A stretch of 64,000 nucleotides of DNA from Micromonospora_J zhanjiangensis (GTDB taxonomy: Bacteria > Actinomycetota > Actinomycetes > Mycobacteriales > Micromonosporaceae). The notes under the pieces are model-generated. The model searched no databases, was not told where the DNA came from, and was given only the letters and a program-made list of their open reading frames with translations. This document shows, piece after piece, positions 8,708 through 17,843 of this stretch; within the stretch, counting starts at the first letter, position 1; each line of letters starts with the position of its first letter. The DNA is taken from NCBI RefSeq assembly GCF_042650605.1, contig NZ_JBHSBN010000020.1, positions 62,001 through 126,000 on the forward strand, given 5' to 3'. The position numbers were made by a program, and so were the translations under genes.

Positions 8708-9658
8708 TCAGGTCAGGTCGTCGTAGCGGCGTTCGATCGGCTTCGGCGCGGCCACCGGGGCGATCGGCTCGACGGGCTCGGCCCGGTCGATCGGGTCGGC
8801 CTCGTCCACCGGCCGGTGGTCGAACTCCAGCGGCGACACCTCGTCGTCGGACAGCCCGGCATAGGCGTCCTTGCCCCGACCCCGCCGTTTGTCGTTGATG
8901 AGGGCCACCCCGACGGCGATGAAGTAGAGCAGGCACAGCGCGCCAGCCAGCATGATCATGCCGAACGGTCCCGGATCGGGAGTGGCGATGGCGGCGAAGG
9001 CGAACGCGATGAAGACGACCGCCCGCCACCAGCTCAGCAACCGGCGGCCGGTGGCGACCCCGGTGAAGTTGAGCATCAGCAGGATCAGCGGGAACTCGAA
9101 GGCGACCCCGAACAGCAGGATCATGTTCGTGACGAAGGAGATGTACCGGGTCACCTCGAGTTGGGTCGACGTTCCGGTGACCCCGGCCTCCAGCAGGAAG
9201 CGCAGGCCCTTGTCCACCACGAAGTAGGCGAGCACCGCGCCGGCGGCGAACAGCGGCGCGGCGATCGCCACGAAGACGTACGCCCACTTGCGCTCGTGCC
9301 GGTGCAGCCCGGGTGCGATGAACGCCCAGAGTTGGTAGAGCCAGACCGGGGCACCCACGATCAGGCCGATCCACAGCGCGAGCTTCATCCGCAGCAGGAA
9401 GCCGTCGGTCGGCGCCAGCTGGAGGAACGACTGGCACTTTCCGTTGACGGTCATTCCGGGCAGGCTGCAGTACGGCTCCTTCAGCAGGTCGAAGGCCGGC
9501 TGGGACAGCCAGAAGCCGACTATCAGCCCGACGGCGATCGCTAGCGAGGCGCGGAACAGCCGGGTCCGGAGTTCGCGGACGTGCTCGATCAGGGTCATCG
9601 AGCCGTCGGCGGCCCGCTCGAAGTTGCTCGGACCGCGTTTGCGGAGTGCGAAGGCCAC
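8708..9658 (-). CDS. tatC: Sec-independent (twin-arginine) translocase subunit TatC
   Basis: About 316 aa, a polytopic membrane protein that recognises twin-arginine signal peptides. The conserved N-terminal loop MTLIEHVRELRTRLFRASLA and the family pattern of hydrophobic segments are present, e.g. LVGFGF-free stretches around IGLIVGAPVWLYQLWAFIAP and FGVAFEFPLILLML. The acidic, proline-containing C-terminal tail (about 60 residues) is cytoplasmic and not conserved. I start at GTG 9658 (AFALRKRG); the open frame extends further, but upstream codons overlap tatA. It lies 19 nt after tatA in the same operon. Confidence 0.93.
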   Translation of the reverse strand: MAFALRKRGPSNFERAADGSMTLIEHVRELRTRLFRASLAIAVGLIVGFWLSQPAFDLLKEPYCSLPGMTVNGKCQSFLQLAPTDGFLLRMKLALWIGLIVGAPVWLYQLWAFIAPGLHRHERKWAYVFVAIAAPLFAAGAVLAYFVVDKGLRFLLEAGVTGTSTQLEVTRYISFVTNMILLFGVAFEFPLILLMLNFTGVATGRRLLSWWRAVVFIAFAFAAIATPDPGPFGMIMLAGALCLLYFIAVGVALINDKRRGRGKDAYAGLSDDEVSPLEFDHRPVDEADPIDRAEPVEPIAPVAAPKPIERRYDDLT

Positions 9659-9677
9659 GGCTACGGGCTCTGCGGGG

Positions 9678-10010
9678 TCAGTTCTCGCGGACGCGCTGCA
9701 CCGGGTCGACGACCGGCGACTGCGGCGCGGCGGGCGGCTGGTAGGCCTGCTGCTGGCCGGCCGGCGGCTGCTGGTAGCCCTGCTGCTGGTAGCTCGGCTG
9801 CTGGTGCGGCGGGATCGGCTGGTAGCCGGCCTGCGCGTCCGCCTTCTCGGCCAGGTCCTTGTCGTCGTCGGACAGGCTCTTGGTCTCGGCCTTGATGATC
9901 CGCATCGACCGGCCCAGCGCACGGGCCGCGTCGGGCAGCCGCTTCGCGCCGAACAGCAGGATCAGCACGACCACGAAAACGGCGATGTGCCACGGCCTGA
10001 GGGCACCCAT
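9678..10010 (-). CDS. tatA: Twin-arginine translocase subunit TatA with Q/P-rich tail
   Basis: 110 aa. One N-terminal transmembrane helix (WHIAVFVVVLILLFGAKRLP), the conserved FGAKRLPDAARALGRSMRI hinge and amphipathic helix, and a charged region, as in TatA/TatE. It forms the oligomeric pore component working with TatC. The last about 45 residues are unusually rich in Gln, Pro and Tyr with repeated QQP/YQ units. The ATG at 10010 begins MGALRPWHIAV. tatC follows 19 nt downstream. Conserved neighbour of pafC, as in mycobacteria. Confidence 0.93.
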   Translation of the reverse strand: MGALRPWHIAVFVVVLILLFGAKRLPDAARALGRSMRIIKAETKSLSDDDKDLAEKADAQAGYQPIPPHQQPSYQQQGYQQPPAGQQQAYQPPAAPQSPVVDPVQRVREN

Positions 10011-10222
10011 GGGAAGCTCCAGTTGGTCTTCGGCGGACAGAGGAGTGTCCCGACCATCGTACGTTGGCAGACGGTCGGTGCCACCCGCCGGGCTGAGAAG
10101 ATCTTTCGCCCGGTCGGTGCAGTCTGGAACACCGTCACCGCCGCGGTCAACCCGCCCGACCTTCTGATTCTGCGCGATTCACCGGCATGTCGAGCACAAC
10201 CCATGCATGAACCGGGCGATCG

Positions 10223-10471
10223 TCAGTCCCCGCGCTTGGCCTTGATCACCGCGATCCGGCGCTGGGTAATCTCCGCCCGCTGCTGGACCTGTTCCACCCG
10301 TTGTTGCAGGTCGACCGCCCGGGCCTGCAACGCCTCCACCTCGCCCTGCCGGCGTTGCAACCGCTCTGCCGCCCGGCTCAGCGGGCCGAGCCCGGCCAGC
10401 ACCGGCCGGACCGCCAGCGCCAACACCAGCAGCGCGAACACGATCACCCCGAGCACGATCCACGTCACCAC
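10223..10471 (-). CDS. Small membrane-anchored coiled-coil protein, unknown function
   Basis: About 82 aa. One hydrophobic helix (WIVLGVIVFALLVLALAV) is followed by a charged, Gln-rich heptad region (AERLQRRQGEVEALQARAVD and on) predicted to form a coiled coil. Adjacent GTG codons at 10471 and 10468 are the likely starts. It lies between pafC and tatA on the same strand and may belong to that operon. I do not recognise a named family; a membrane-tethered scaffold is only a structural guess. Confidence 0.65.
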   Translation of the reverse strand: MVTWIVLGVIVFALLVLALAVRPVLAGLGPLSRAAERLQRRQGEVEALQARAVDLQQRVEQVQQRAEITQRRIAVIKAKRGD

Positions 10472-10560
10472 GGCGGTCAGCCTAGTGCCTGGCCGGTCCC
10501 GCCGCCCGGTTGCCAGGGCCGGTCGGCCCGACGCCAGGTCGGCGACGCCCGACGGCGCCC

Positions 10561-11622
10561 CTAGCCGGTCCCGCCGCCGCTCGGCGCCGTCACCTCGTTG
10601 CCGGCGCCGAGCGGCGCCGCGTAGGCGTCCAGCGCGGCCAGCGCCTGGTCGCGTACCTGCTCGGCCAGCTCGGGTGGGGACACCACGGTGACCTCCGGGC
10701 CCATCCCCAGGATGAACCGGCGGGCCCAGGCCAGGTCGGTCACCCGCAGCGACACCAGCCACTCCTCGGCGGCGACCTGGCCCGGGTCCACGCCGCCGGG
10801 CGGTCGCAGGCCGGGCTCGACCCGCTCGCACGGGTAGTACTCGGTGATCCACCGGGCGCTCCGACCGATCCGCAGGGTCACCAGCGGCAGGTCCGGCGTG
10901 GGCCGGAAGATCCCGGCGCCGACGTCCAGCGAGCGCGCCTGCGGCGGCACCGCGGCCGGCTCGTCCAGCTCCGTCAGGGCGTCGATCCGGTCCGCCCGGA
11001 ACAGGCGTACCGCCTCGGCCCGGCGGCACCACGCCTCCACGTACGCCCGGCCCTCGACCATCAGCATCCGGATCGGGTCGATGGTGCGTTCGGTGCTCTC
11101 GTCCCGAGCTGCCGTGTAGTAGGTGATCCGCAACGCCCGGCGCCGCTGCACCGCGCCCCGTAGCGCCTCCAGCCGTTCCCGGTCGCCGGGCAACCGGACC
11201 TCGACCGGCGCGGCGACCAGGTCACCGGCCGCCGATTCGATCTTGGCGAGGGCCCGTTCGATGGCGTCCCGGTTGGCCATCCCGGGCGTCTCGGCGAGCA
11301 TCCGCAGCGCCACCAGCAGCGCCATCGCCTCGTCCGGGGTCAGCCGCAACGGCCGGTCGATGCCCGCGTCGTAGGTGATGGTGACCCGGTCGCCGTCGAA
11401 GGCCATGTCGATCAGGTCACCCGGGCCGTAGCCGGGCAGGCCGCAGACCCACAGCAGTTCCAGGTCCTCGCGCAGCTGCCGCTCGGTCACGCCCAGGTCG
11501 TTGGCCGCCTCGGCGATCTCGATGCCGGGCCGGGCCAGCAGGTAGGGCACCAGGTTGAGCAGCCGGGCGAGGCGGTCCGCCGAGGCCCGGGCGCCGGTGG
11601 TCCGGGTCGCCGGCCGGGTCAT
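10561..11622 (-). CDS. pafC: WYL-domain regulator PafC
   Basis: 353 aa. An N-terminal winged-helix region (LVPYLLARPGIEIAEAANDL, then GVTERQLREDLELLWVCG) precedes a WYL domain around residues 165-260 (RITYYTAARDESTERTIDP) and a C-terminal WCX-like region. In mycobacteria PafB and PafC act together as an activator of the LexA/RecA-independent DNA-damage response; despite the name they are not needed for Pup attachment. The ATG at 11622 overlaps the pafB stop codon (ATGA), so translation is coupled, as expected for obligate partners. Confidence 0.92.
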   Translation of the reverse strand: MTRPATRTTGARASADRLARLLNLVPYLLARPGIEIAEAANDLGVTERQLREDLELLWVCGLPGYGPGDLIDMAFDGDRVTITYDAGIDRPLRLTPDEAMALLVALRMLAETPGMANRDAIERALAKIESAAGDLVAAPVEVRLPGDRERLEALRGAVQRRRALRITYYTAARDESTERTIDPIRMLMVEGRAYVEAWCRRAEAVRLFRADRIDALTELDEPAAVPPQARSLDVGAGIFRPTPDLPLVTLRIGRSARWITEYYPCERVEPGLRPPGGVDPGQVAAEEWLVSLRVTDLAWARRFILGMGPEVTVVSPPELAEQVRDQALAALDAYAAPLGAGNEVTAPSGGGTG

Positions 11623-12785
11623 GCCGGTGCCCCGCTGCGGCGCCGCGCCGGCCCGGACCGGGCGGCCGGGCCGGCCCGCCCGCCCGCGTCCCCGTCCGGC
11701 CGGGTGTTGCCCGGTCCGGAAGCGGCCGGTCCGGTCTCGCCCGGCCCGGGGTCGTGCGGTCCGGAAGCGGCCGGTCCGGCCGCCCGGTCCGGCACCGGCC
11801 CGCCGGTGACCGGCTGGTCGTGTCGCACCGCGACCTCCTTCAACCGCTGGATGACCGCCTCGCGCACCTCCGGCGGCCCGAGCACCCGGACGTCCGGACC
11901 GTAACCGACCAGCGTGCCGGCCAGCGACTCCGGATCCGCGTACGGCAGGACCAGCTCGTCGCCGTCGGGTCCGGTACGGCTCTCCCGCGCCCAGCGACGC
12001 AGCCCCGCCGCCCGCCCCGGCCGGACCAGGACGGTGGCTCGACCGCTGCGCTCCACCGGCCCGGACCAGCGGGCCACGTGGCTGATCAGGTCCACCCCGG
12101 CGGGCGGCTCGTAGTCGCCCGGGCGGCCGACGGTCCGGACCGCGCCGACGATGCGGGACAACCGGAAGCACCGGGTGGCCTCCCGGTCCAGGTCGTGCCC
12201 GACCACGTACCACCGGCCGCGCCAGCAGACCACGCCCCACGGCTGCAGCCGGCGGCTGGTGGACGCGTCGTCGTCGGGCACCCGGTAGTCGAAGGCGACC
12301 TGGCGGCGGTCCCGGGCCGCCGCGGCCAACGGCGCGAACGCCGGGTCGACGGTCACCACCGGTTCCAACCCCAGGGTCGCCTGCGGGTCGACGTCGATGC
12401 CGGCCGCCCGCAGCTTGGCCAGGCCGGACGACGCCGCGGCGGCCAGCCCGGCGTGCTGCCACAGCCGGGCCGCGATGCCCACCGCCGCCGCCTCGTCGGG
12501 CTCCAGCGGGATGTCCGGCAGCGCGTACTCGCGGTGGGCGATGCGGTAGCCGGGTTCGGGGTCGAAGGCGCTGGCCGTGCCGGTCTCCAGCGGCACCCCG
12601 AGTTCGCGCAGCTCGGCCTTGTCCCGCTCGAACTTGCGCTGGAACGCCTCGTGGTCGCGCGGGTCGGCCGGATCATGCTCGTATCCGGGCACGGTCGCGG
12701 CGATCTGCGCCGCGGTGAGGAACCGCCGCGTCGACAGCAGGCAGATCACCAGGTTGACCAGGCGCTCGGTGCGGGTCCGCGACAC
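11619..12785 (-). CDS. pafB: WYL-domain regulator PafB with extended C-terminal tail
   Basis: About 388 aa. It starts SRTRTERLVNLVICLLSTRR, the helix-turn-helix domain found in PafB, and carries a WYL domain near residues 170-240 (VAFDYRVPDDDA, WGVVCWRGRWYVVGHDLDR). The last about 65 residues are Gly/Pro/Ala-rich with repeated GPAASGP and are not part of the conserved fold. I use GTG 12785; no Shine-Dalgarno is visible and a TAGCGT-like -10 lies 8-13 nt upstream, so a leaderless transcript is possible. Partner of PafC in DNA-damage transcription. Confidence 0.9.
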   Translation of the reverse strand: MSRTRTERLVNLVICLLSTRRFLTAAQIAATVPGYEHDPADPRDHEAFQRKFERDKAELRELGVPLETGTASAFDPEPGYRIAHREYALPDIPLEPDEAAAVGIAARLWQHAGLAAAASSGLAKLRAAGIDVDPQATLGLEPVVTVDPAFAPLAAAARDRRQVAFDYRVPDDDASTSRRLQPWGVVCWRGRWYVVGHDLDREATRCFRLSRIVGAVRTVGRPGDYEPPAGVDLISHVARWSGPVERSGRATVLVRPGRAAGLRRWARESRTGPDGDELVLPYADPESLAGTLVGYGPDVRVLGPPEVREAVIQRLKEVAVRHDQPVTGGPVPDRAAGPAASGPHDPGPGETGPAASGPGNTRPDGDAGGRAGPAARSGPARRRSGAPA

Positions 12786-12903
12786 CTGCTGAACGCTAGC
12801 AGTGTCACCCGGTGGTCCGTGCACCCCACGCGGCCTCCCGCCGCCGCACGCCCGGTCGGGCGTCCGGTTCGTCGCCGAGCGGGCCGTCTGCCCTAACCAT
12901 AGG

Positions 12904-13881
12904 GTGATCGACGTGGAGCGTGCGGCGGGCAGTTCGGAGAGCGTCGGGACGGTCGTCGTGGCCGGTCTGGCGAACCTCGCCATCGCCGTCGCCAAGGCGG
13001 TCGCCGGTCTGCTGTCCGGCTCGGCGGCGATGCTCTCCGAGGCGGCCCACTCGTTCGCCGACACCACCACCGAGGTGCTGCTGTTCACCGCGCTGCGCCG
13101 GGGCACCCGGCCGGCCGACCCACGGCACCCGTTCGGGCACGGCAAGGAGAGCTACGTCTGGGCGTTCATCGCGGCCCTGTTCACCTTCGTCGCCGGGGCC
13201 GGCTTCTCGGTCACGCAGGGCGTTCAGAGCATCCTCGCGAGCCGGCACAACGGCAGCTACCTGGTCTCGTACCTGGTGCTGGCGGTCTCGTTCGTGCTGG
13301 AGTCGATCTCGCTGACCCGGGCGGTCCGGCAGGTCCGCGCGGCCTCCCGACACTGGCGGCTGACGCCCCTGCGGTTCCTGCGGCACACCGCCGACACGAC
13401 CGTGAAGGCGGTCACCCTGGAGGACAGCGCGGCGTTGGTCGGCCTGGTGCTGGCCGCCCTCGGGGTGGGGCTGACCGAGCTGACCGGCAACCCGGTGTGG
13501 GACGGCGTGGCCTCGATCGCGATCGGCGTGTTGCTGCTGGTGGTGGCCGCGATCCTGGCGCGCAGCAACGTCTCCCTGCTGGTCGGGCGCGCGGTGCCGC
13601 CCCGGATCCGCGCCGGGATCGAGGAGGAACTGGCCGGGCTGCCGACCGTGGAACGGGTCGACACCCTGCTGACCATGCAGCTCGGCCCGGACGACGTGCT
13701 CGTCGCCGCGAAGCTCGACTTCGCCGACGACGCGACCGGCGCGCAGATCGAGGCGACGGCGGACCTCGCCGAGCAGCGCCTCACCGACCGCTACCCGACC
13801 ATCCGGTACGTCTTCCTCGACCCGACCCGCGGGTTGGGTCGTACCGGACCGACCGGCGGCGGCCGGCACGGGGAACTGTGA
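12904..13881 (+). CDS. Cation diffusion facilitator (CDF) family transporter
   Basis: About 325 aa. Six transmembrane segments are expected; visible family motifs are AMLSEAAHSFADTTTEVLL (metal site HxxxD), HPFGHGKESYVWAF and LVGRAVPP, followed by the cytoplasmic C-terminal domain (VERVDTLLTMQLGPDDVLV). Exports divalent metal ions, probably Zn(II) or a related ion, by proton antiport. GTGs at 12904 and 12913 are both possible starts. It is divergent from pafB with about 118 bp between starts. Confidence 0.88.
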   Translation: MIDVERAAGSSESVGTVVVAGLANLAIAVAKAVAGLLSGSAAMLSEAAHSFADTTTEVLLFTALRRGTRPADPRHPFGHGKESYVWAFIAALFTFVAGAGFSVTQGVQSILASRHNGSYLVSYLVLAVSFVLESISLTRAVRQVRAASRHWRLTPLRFLRHTADTTVKAVTLEDSAALVGLVLAALGVGLTELTGNPVWDGVASIAIGVLLLVVAAILARSNVSLLVGRAVPPRIRAGIEEELAGLPTVERVDTLLTMQLGPDDVLVAAKLDFADDATGAQIEATADLAEQRLTDRYPTIRYVFLDPTRGLGRTGPTGGGRHGEL

Positions 13882-13929
13882 ACCGACCCGGGCCGGCCGG
13901 CCGCGTCGCGTCCGACTAGCGTTCCGGGC

Positions 13930-15021
13930 ATGGTGCGTTGGCGAACCGGTACGGTGACCGCGCTGCGGCGGCAGTGGCACGGCGCGATGGAACTGACCGT
14001 CACCGTCGCCGACGGCACGCCGGTACGGGCCCTCGCCTACCCCGACCTGGTCGGCCGGCCGGAGCCCGGCGACCGGGTGCTGCTCAACGTCGGCGCGCTG
14101 ATGATGGGCCTGGGCACCGGCGGGTACGCGCTGGTCGTCGCGCTGCCGGACCGGCTGCCCGCCGACCCGCCGGAGGCGGTCGACAGCCGGGACGCCGGGC
14201 ACCTGGTCAAGGCCCGCTACACGCCGCTGCAGCCGATCCTGATGGGCGCCGACGAGGAGGCGTCCCCGCACCGCACGGTGCTGGCCGAGGTCGACGACAT
14301 CGGCGGGATGCCGGTGGTGACGGCCGACCTGCACTCGGCCCTGCCGGCGATCCTCGCCGGGATCCGGGCCGACACCCCGGACGCCCGGATCGGGTACGTG
14401 ATGACCGACGGCGGGGCACTGCCGGCGTGGTTCTCCCGGACCCTGGACGGGCTGCGCGACCAGTTGGCCGGGACGGTGACCGTCGGGCAGGCGTTCGGCG
14501 GCGACCTGGAGGCCACCAACGTCCACACCGGGCTGCTCGCCGCCCGGCACGTGCTGCGGGCCGACGTCACGATCGTCACCCAGGGGCCGGGCAACCTCGG
14601 CACCGGCACCCGGTGGGGCTTCTCCGGGGTCTCGGTCGGCGAGGCGGTCAACGCCGTCGCCGCGCTGGCCGGGCGGCCGGTCGGCTCGCTGCGGGTCTCC
14701 GCCGCCGACCCGCGACCCCGGCACCGCGGCCTGTCCCACCACAGCCTCACCGCGTACGGGCGGGTCGCCCTGGCCCCGGCCGACCTGGTCCTGCCCACCG
14801 GCCTGCCGGCCGACCTCGCCGCGGCCGTCGAGCAGGCGTTGGCCCCGCTCGCCGGCCGGCACCGGATCGTCCGGGTCGAGCCGGACGGTCTGGACGCGGC
14901 GCTGCGGGCGACCCCGGTCGCGCTGTCGACGATGGGCCGGGGGCTGGCCGCCGACCACGCCTACTTCCTGACCGCGGCGGCCGCCGGCCGGCACGCCGCC
15001 CGGCTGGCCGGCCGCGGCTGA
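13930..15021 (+). CDS. DUF3866 family protein
   Basis: 363 aa, matching the DUF3866 family, which is conserved in Actinobacteria and some Firmicutes. Features include an N-terminal beta-rich segment (RWRTGTVTALRRQWHGAMEL), GDRVLLNVGALMMGLGTGGYALVVA, GYVMTDGGALPAWFSRTLDG, VGQAFGGDLEATNVHTGLLA and TQGPGNLGTGTRWGFSG. The blocks look enzyme-like (Gly-rich and conserved acidic residues) but no biochemical role is known to me. It starts 48 nt after the CDF gene and probably shares its transcript. Confidence 0.82.
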   Translation: MVRWRTGTVTALRRQWHGAMELTVTVADGTPVRALAYPDLVGRPEPGDRVLLNVGALMMGLGTGGYALVVALPDRLPADPPEAVDSRDAGHLVKARYTPLQPILMGADEEASPHRTVLAEVDDIGGMPVVTADLHSALPAILAGIRADTPDARIGYVMTDGGALPAWFSRTLDGLRDQLAGTVTVGQAFGGDLEATNVHTGLLAARHVLRADVTIVTQGPGNLGTGTRWGFSGVSVGEAVNAVAALAGRPVGSLRVSAADPRPRHRGLSHHSLTAYGRVALAPADLVLPTGLPADLAAAVEQALAPLAGRHRIVRVEPDGLDAALRATPVALSTMGRGLAADHAYFLTAAAAGRHAARLAGRG

Positions 15022-15126
15022 CGGATAGCGGTCCCGCTCAGAACGTCCGCTTCGCCGGGTCGTGCCGTGCGGTCTGCTGGCCCAGATCCGCCAGTGCCCC
15101 CGTGGTCGCCGGCCTTCCCGGGCCGG

Positions 15127-15339
15127 TCAGCTGAGCACGATCAGGGCGACCCAGGCGCCGACGATCACGACCAGGGCGACCGCCAGGACCCAGGTGGGCA
15201 CGGTGTACTCGCCGCGTCGGTTCCGGGCGATCTCCTCGGCGATCTTGTTACGCCGCCGCTCCAGCCAGGTGCGGCGAACCTGCTCGGACTCGTCGTCGGA
15301 CTCCGGCTGGCCGGCCGGCGGGGATACGGAAGGTGCCAT
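15127..15339 (-). CDS. Small single-span membrane protein
   Basis: 70 aa. A charged N-terminal half (VRRTWLERRRNKIAEEIARN) precedes one C-terminal helix (PTWVLAVALVVIVGAWVALI), an arrangement typical of tail-anchored proteins. It lies between pafA and the DUF3866 gene, on the pafA strand and 83 nt downstream of pafA, so may be the last gene of that transcript. No family recognised. Confidence 0.7.
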   Translation of the reverse strand: MAPSVSPPAGQPESDDESEQVRRTWLERRRNKIAEEIARNRRGEYTVPTWVLAVALVVIVGAWVALIVLS

Positions 15340-15422
15340 AAGGCTGGCAGCCTACCCAACCCGCCGGCCGGTACGCAGCGTACGACCGCTCCCTGGGCCG
15401 GAACCGCGCCCCGCCGACCGGG

Positions 15423-16781
15423 TCACATGCTCGCGATGAGTCGTTCCACCCGCTCGTCGTACGCCCGGAACGGGTCCTTGCACAGCACCGTGCGCTGAGC
15501 CTGGTCGTTCAGCTTGAGGTGCACCCAGTCAACGGTGAAGTCCCGCCGCTTCTCCTGGGCGTGCCGGATGAACTCGCCGCGCAGCCGGGCCCGGGTGGTC
15601 TGCGGCGGGGTCTCCTTCGCCTCGAAGATTTCCGGGTCGGTGGCCACCCGGTCGACCCTGCCGCGCCGCTCCAGCAGGCCGTACAGGCCCCGCCCGCGTC
15701 GCACGTCGTGGTACGCCAGGTCCATCTGGGCGACCCGGGGGTGCGACAGCGGAAGGTTGTGCTTGTCCTGGTAACGCTCGATCAGCCGGAGCTTGGTCAC
15801 CCAGTCGATCTCCCGGCTGACCGGCTCCAGGTCGCCGCTCTCCACCGCGTTCAACACCCGACCCCAGAGCTCGACCACCCGCTTGGCGGTCTGGTCCCCG
15901 CCCCGGCGCTCGACGAACTCGGTGGCCCTGGCGAGGTACTCCTGCTGGATTTCCAGCGCGCTGACCTCCTTGTTGGAGGCCAGCCGCACCTTGCGGCGAC
16001 CGGTGATGTCGTGCGAGACCTCGCGGATGGCCCGGATCGGGTTCTCCAGCGACAGGTCCCGCATCACCACCCCGGCCTCGATCATGCGCAGCACGATGTC
16101 GGCGCTGCCGACCTTGAGCAGGGTGGTGACCTCGTTCATGTTGGAGTCGCCGACGATGACGTGCAGCCGCCGGTAGCGCTCGGCGTCGGCGTGCGGCTCG
16201 TCCCGGGTGTTGATGATGGGACGGCTGCGGGTGGTGGCCGAGGAGACGCCCTCCCAGATGTGCTCGGCCCGCTGGGACAGGCAGTAGACGGCCCCGCGGG
16301 GGGTCTGCAGCACCTTGCCCGCCCCGCAGATGAGCTGCCGGGTGACCAGGAACGGGATCAGGACGTCGGCCAGCCGGCCGAACTCCCCGTGCCGGGAGAC
16401 GAGGTAGTTCTCGTGGCAGCCGTACGAGTTGCCGGCGGAGTCGGTGTTGTTCTTGAACAGGTAGATCTCGCCCGCGATGCCCTCGTCGTGCAGCCGTTTC
16501 TCGGCGTCGACGAGCAGCCCCTCCAGGATCCGCTCGCCGGCCCGGTCGTGCGCGACCAGGTCGACCACCGAGTCGCACTCCGGGGTCGCGTACTCCGGGT
16601 GCGAACCCACGTCCAGATAGAGCCGGGCCCCGTTACGCAGGAAGACGTTGCTGGACCGACCCCAGGAAACCACCCGCCGGAAGAGGTACCGGGCGACCTC
16701 GTCCGGCGACAACCGCCGCTGTCCTCGATAGGTACACGTGACGCCGTACTCGGTCTCGAGACCGAAGATTCGCCGCTCCAT
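15423..16781 (-). CDS. pafA: Pup-protein ligase PafA
   Basis: 452 aa, full length. PafA phosphorylates the C-terminal Glu of Pup with ATP and links it to substrate lysines. It belongs to the glutamine-synthetase-like carboxylate-amine ligase fold: RRIFGLETEYGV at the N-terminus (metal-binding Glu), RLYLDVGSHPEYATPE with the catalytic-base Asp at residue 57, LFKNNTDSAGNSYGCHENYL, PIINTRDEPHADAERYRRLH, and a smaller C-terminal domain. It lacks the Dop-specific insert present in the paralogue at 25699-27216. It opposes and is well separated from prcBA/pup. Confidence 0.96.
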   Translation of the reverse strand: MERRIFGLETEYGVTCTYRGQRRLSPDEVARYLFRRVVSWGRSSNVFLRNGARLYLDVGSHPEYATPECDSVVDLVAHDRAGERILEGLLVDAEKRLHDEGIAGEIYLFKNNTDSAGNSYGCHENYLVSRHGEFGRLADVLIPFLVTRQLICGAGKVLQTPRGAVYCLSQRAEHIWEGVSSATTRSRPIINTRDEPHADAERYRRLHVIVGDSNMNEVTTLLKVGSADIVLRMIEAGVVMRDLSLENPIRAIREVSHDITGRRKVRLASNKEVSALEIQQEYLARATEFVERRGGDQTAKRVVELWGRVLNAVESGDLEPVSREIDWVTKLRLIERYQDKHNLPLSHPRVAQMDLAYHDVRRGRGLYGLLERRGRVDRVATDPEIFEAKETPPQTTRARLRGEFIRHAQEKRRDFTVDWVHLKLNDQAQRTVLCKDPFRAYDERVERLIASM

Positions 16782-16885
16782 GAACAGACATTAGCCGCCC
16801 GGGCACCCGATTGGTCACCGTCCCGACCGGACAGCATGCCCGTCAGTGACGAAAACGGGACGTACGGCCGACCGGCGGCGGGTGA

Positions 16886-17746
16886 TCAGCGGAGCAGGTC
16901 GAGCAGATATTCGCCGTAGCCGCTCTTGGTCAGCGGGACGGCGAGGTCGCGCAACTGGTCGTCGTCGATGAGGCCGGCCCGCCACGCCTCCTCCTCCAGG
17001 CAGCCGATCTTCATCCCCTGCCGTTCCTCGATCACCCGGACGAACTCGGCCGCCTGCATCATCGACGCGAAGGTGCCGGTGTCCAGCCAGGCGGTGCCCC
17101 GGTCCAGCACGGTCACCGTGAGCTGGCCGACCTCCCGGTACGCCTCGTTCACCGCGGTGATCTCCAGTTCGCCCCGGTCGCTGGGCTTCAACCCGCGGGC
17201 GATGTCGACCACCCGGTTGTCGTAGAAGTAGAGGCCCGGCACGGCGTACCGGGACTTGGGCACGAGCGGCTTCTCCTCGATCGACAAGACCCGGCCGGCG
17301 CTGTCGAAGTCGACCACGCCGTACGCCTCCGGGTTGGCCACCGGGTAGGCGAAGACCCGGCCGCCGACCAGCCCGTTGTGGTCGGCGAGCTGCCGGCCGA
17401 GGCCCACGCCGTGGAAGATGTTGTCGCCGAGGATCAGCGCGACCGAGTCGCCACCGATGAAATCGGCACCGAGGACGAACGCCTGCGCGATACCCTCCGG
17501 CCGGGGCTGGACGACGTACTCCAGGCGCAGCCCGAACTGGCTGCCGTCGCCGAGCAGCCGGCGGAACTGGTCCTGGTCCTCCGGGGTGGTGATGACCAGG
17601 ATCTCCCGAATGCCGGACATCACCAGGGTGGACAGCGGATAGTAGATCATCGGCTTGTCGAAGACCGGCATCAGCTGCTTCGACACCGCCCTGGTGATCG
17701 GCCACAGCCGTGAACCGGTGCCGCCGGCAAGTAGGATTCCGCGCAT
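16886..17746 (-). CDS. rfbA: Glucose-1-phosphate thymidylyltransferase
   Basis: 286 aa. Catalyses dTTP + glucose-1-phosphate to dTDP-glucose, first step of the dTDP-rhamnose pathway. The nucleotidyl-transfer motif MRGILLAGGTGSRLWPITRA is at the start; FDKPMIYYPLSTLVMSG, LILGDNIFHG, SIEEKP and TAWLDTGTF are also present. The length matches RmlA/RfbA. It is divergent from rfbB with about 97 bp between starts, so a shared regulatory region is likely. Confidence 0.95.
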   Translation of the reverse strand: MRGILLAGGTGSRLWPITRAVSKQLMPVFDKPMIYYPLSTLVMSGIREILVITTPEDQDQFRRLLGDGSQFGLRLEYVVQPRPEGIAQAFVLGADFIGGDSVALILGDNIFHGVGLGRQLADHNGLVGGRVFAYPVANPEAYGVVDFDSAGRVLSIEEKPLVPKSRYAVPGLYFYDNRVVDIARGLKPSDRGELEITAVNEAYREVGQLTVTVLDRGTAWLDTGTFASMMQAAEFVRVIEERQGMKIGCLEEEAWRAGLIDDDQLRDLAVPLTKSGYGEYLLDLLR

Positions 17747-17843
17747 TCCGCGAGCCTACCGAGCAGACAGAACAGCTCGACCACGACTCGCTGGCAGCGG
17801 CGACGGCGATACCGCCAGCGCGGTCGCGTAGACTTCCGGTCCC

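Noticed and set aside
9962..10204. 80-codon frame upstream of tatA
   Set aside because: It overlaps the tatA start in another frame, without ribosome-binding site or family match.
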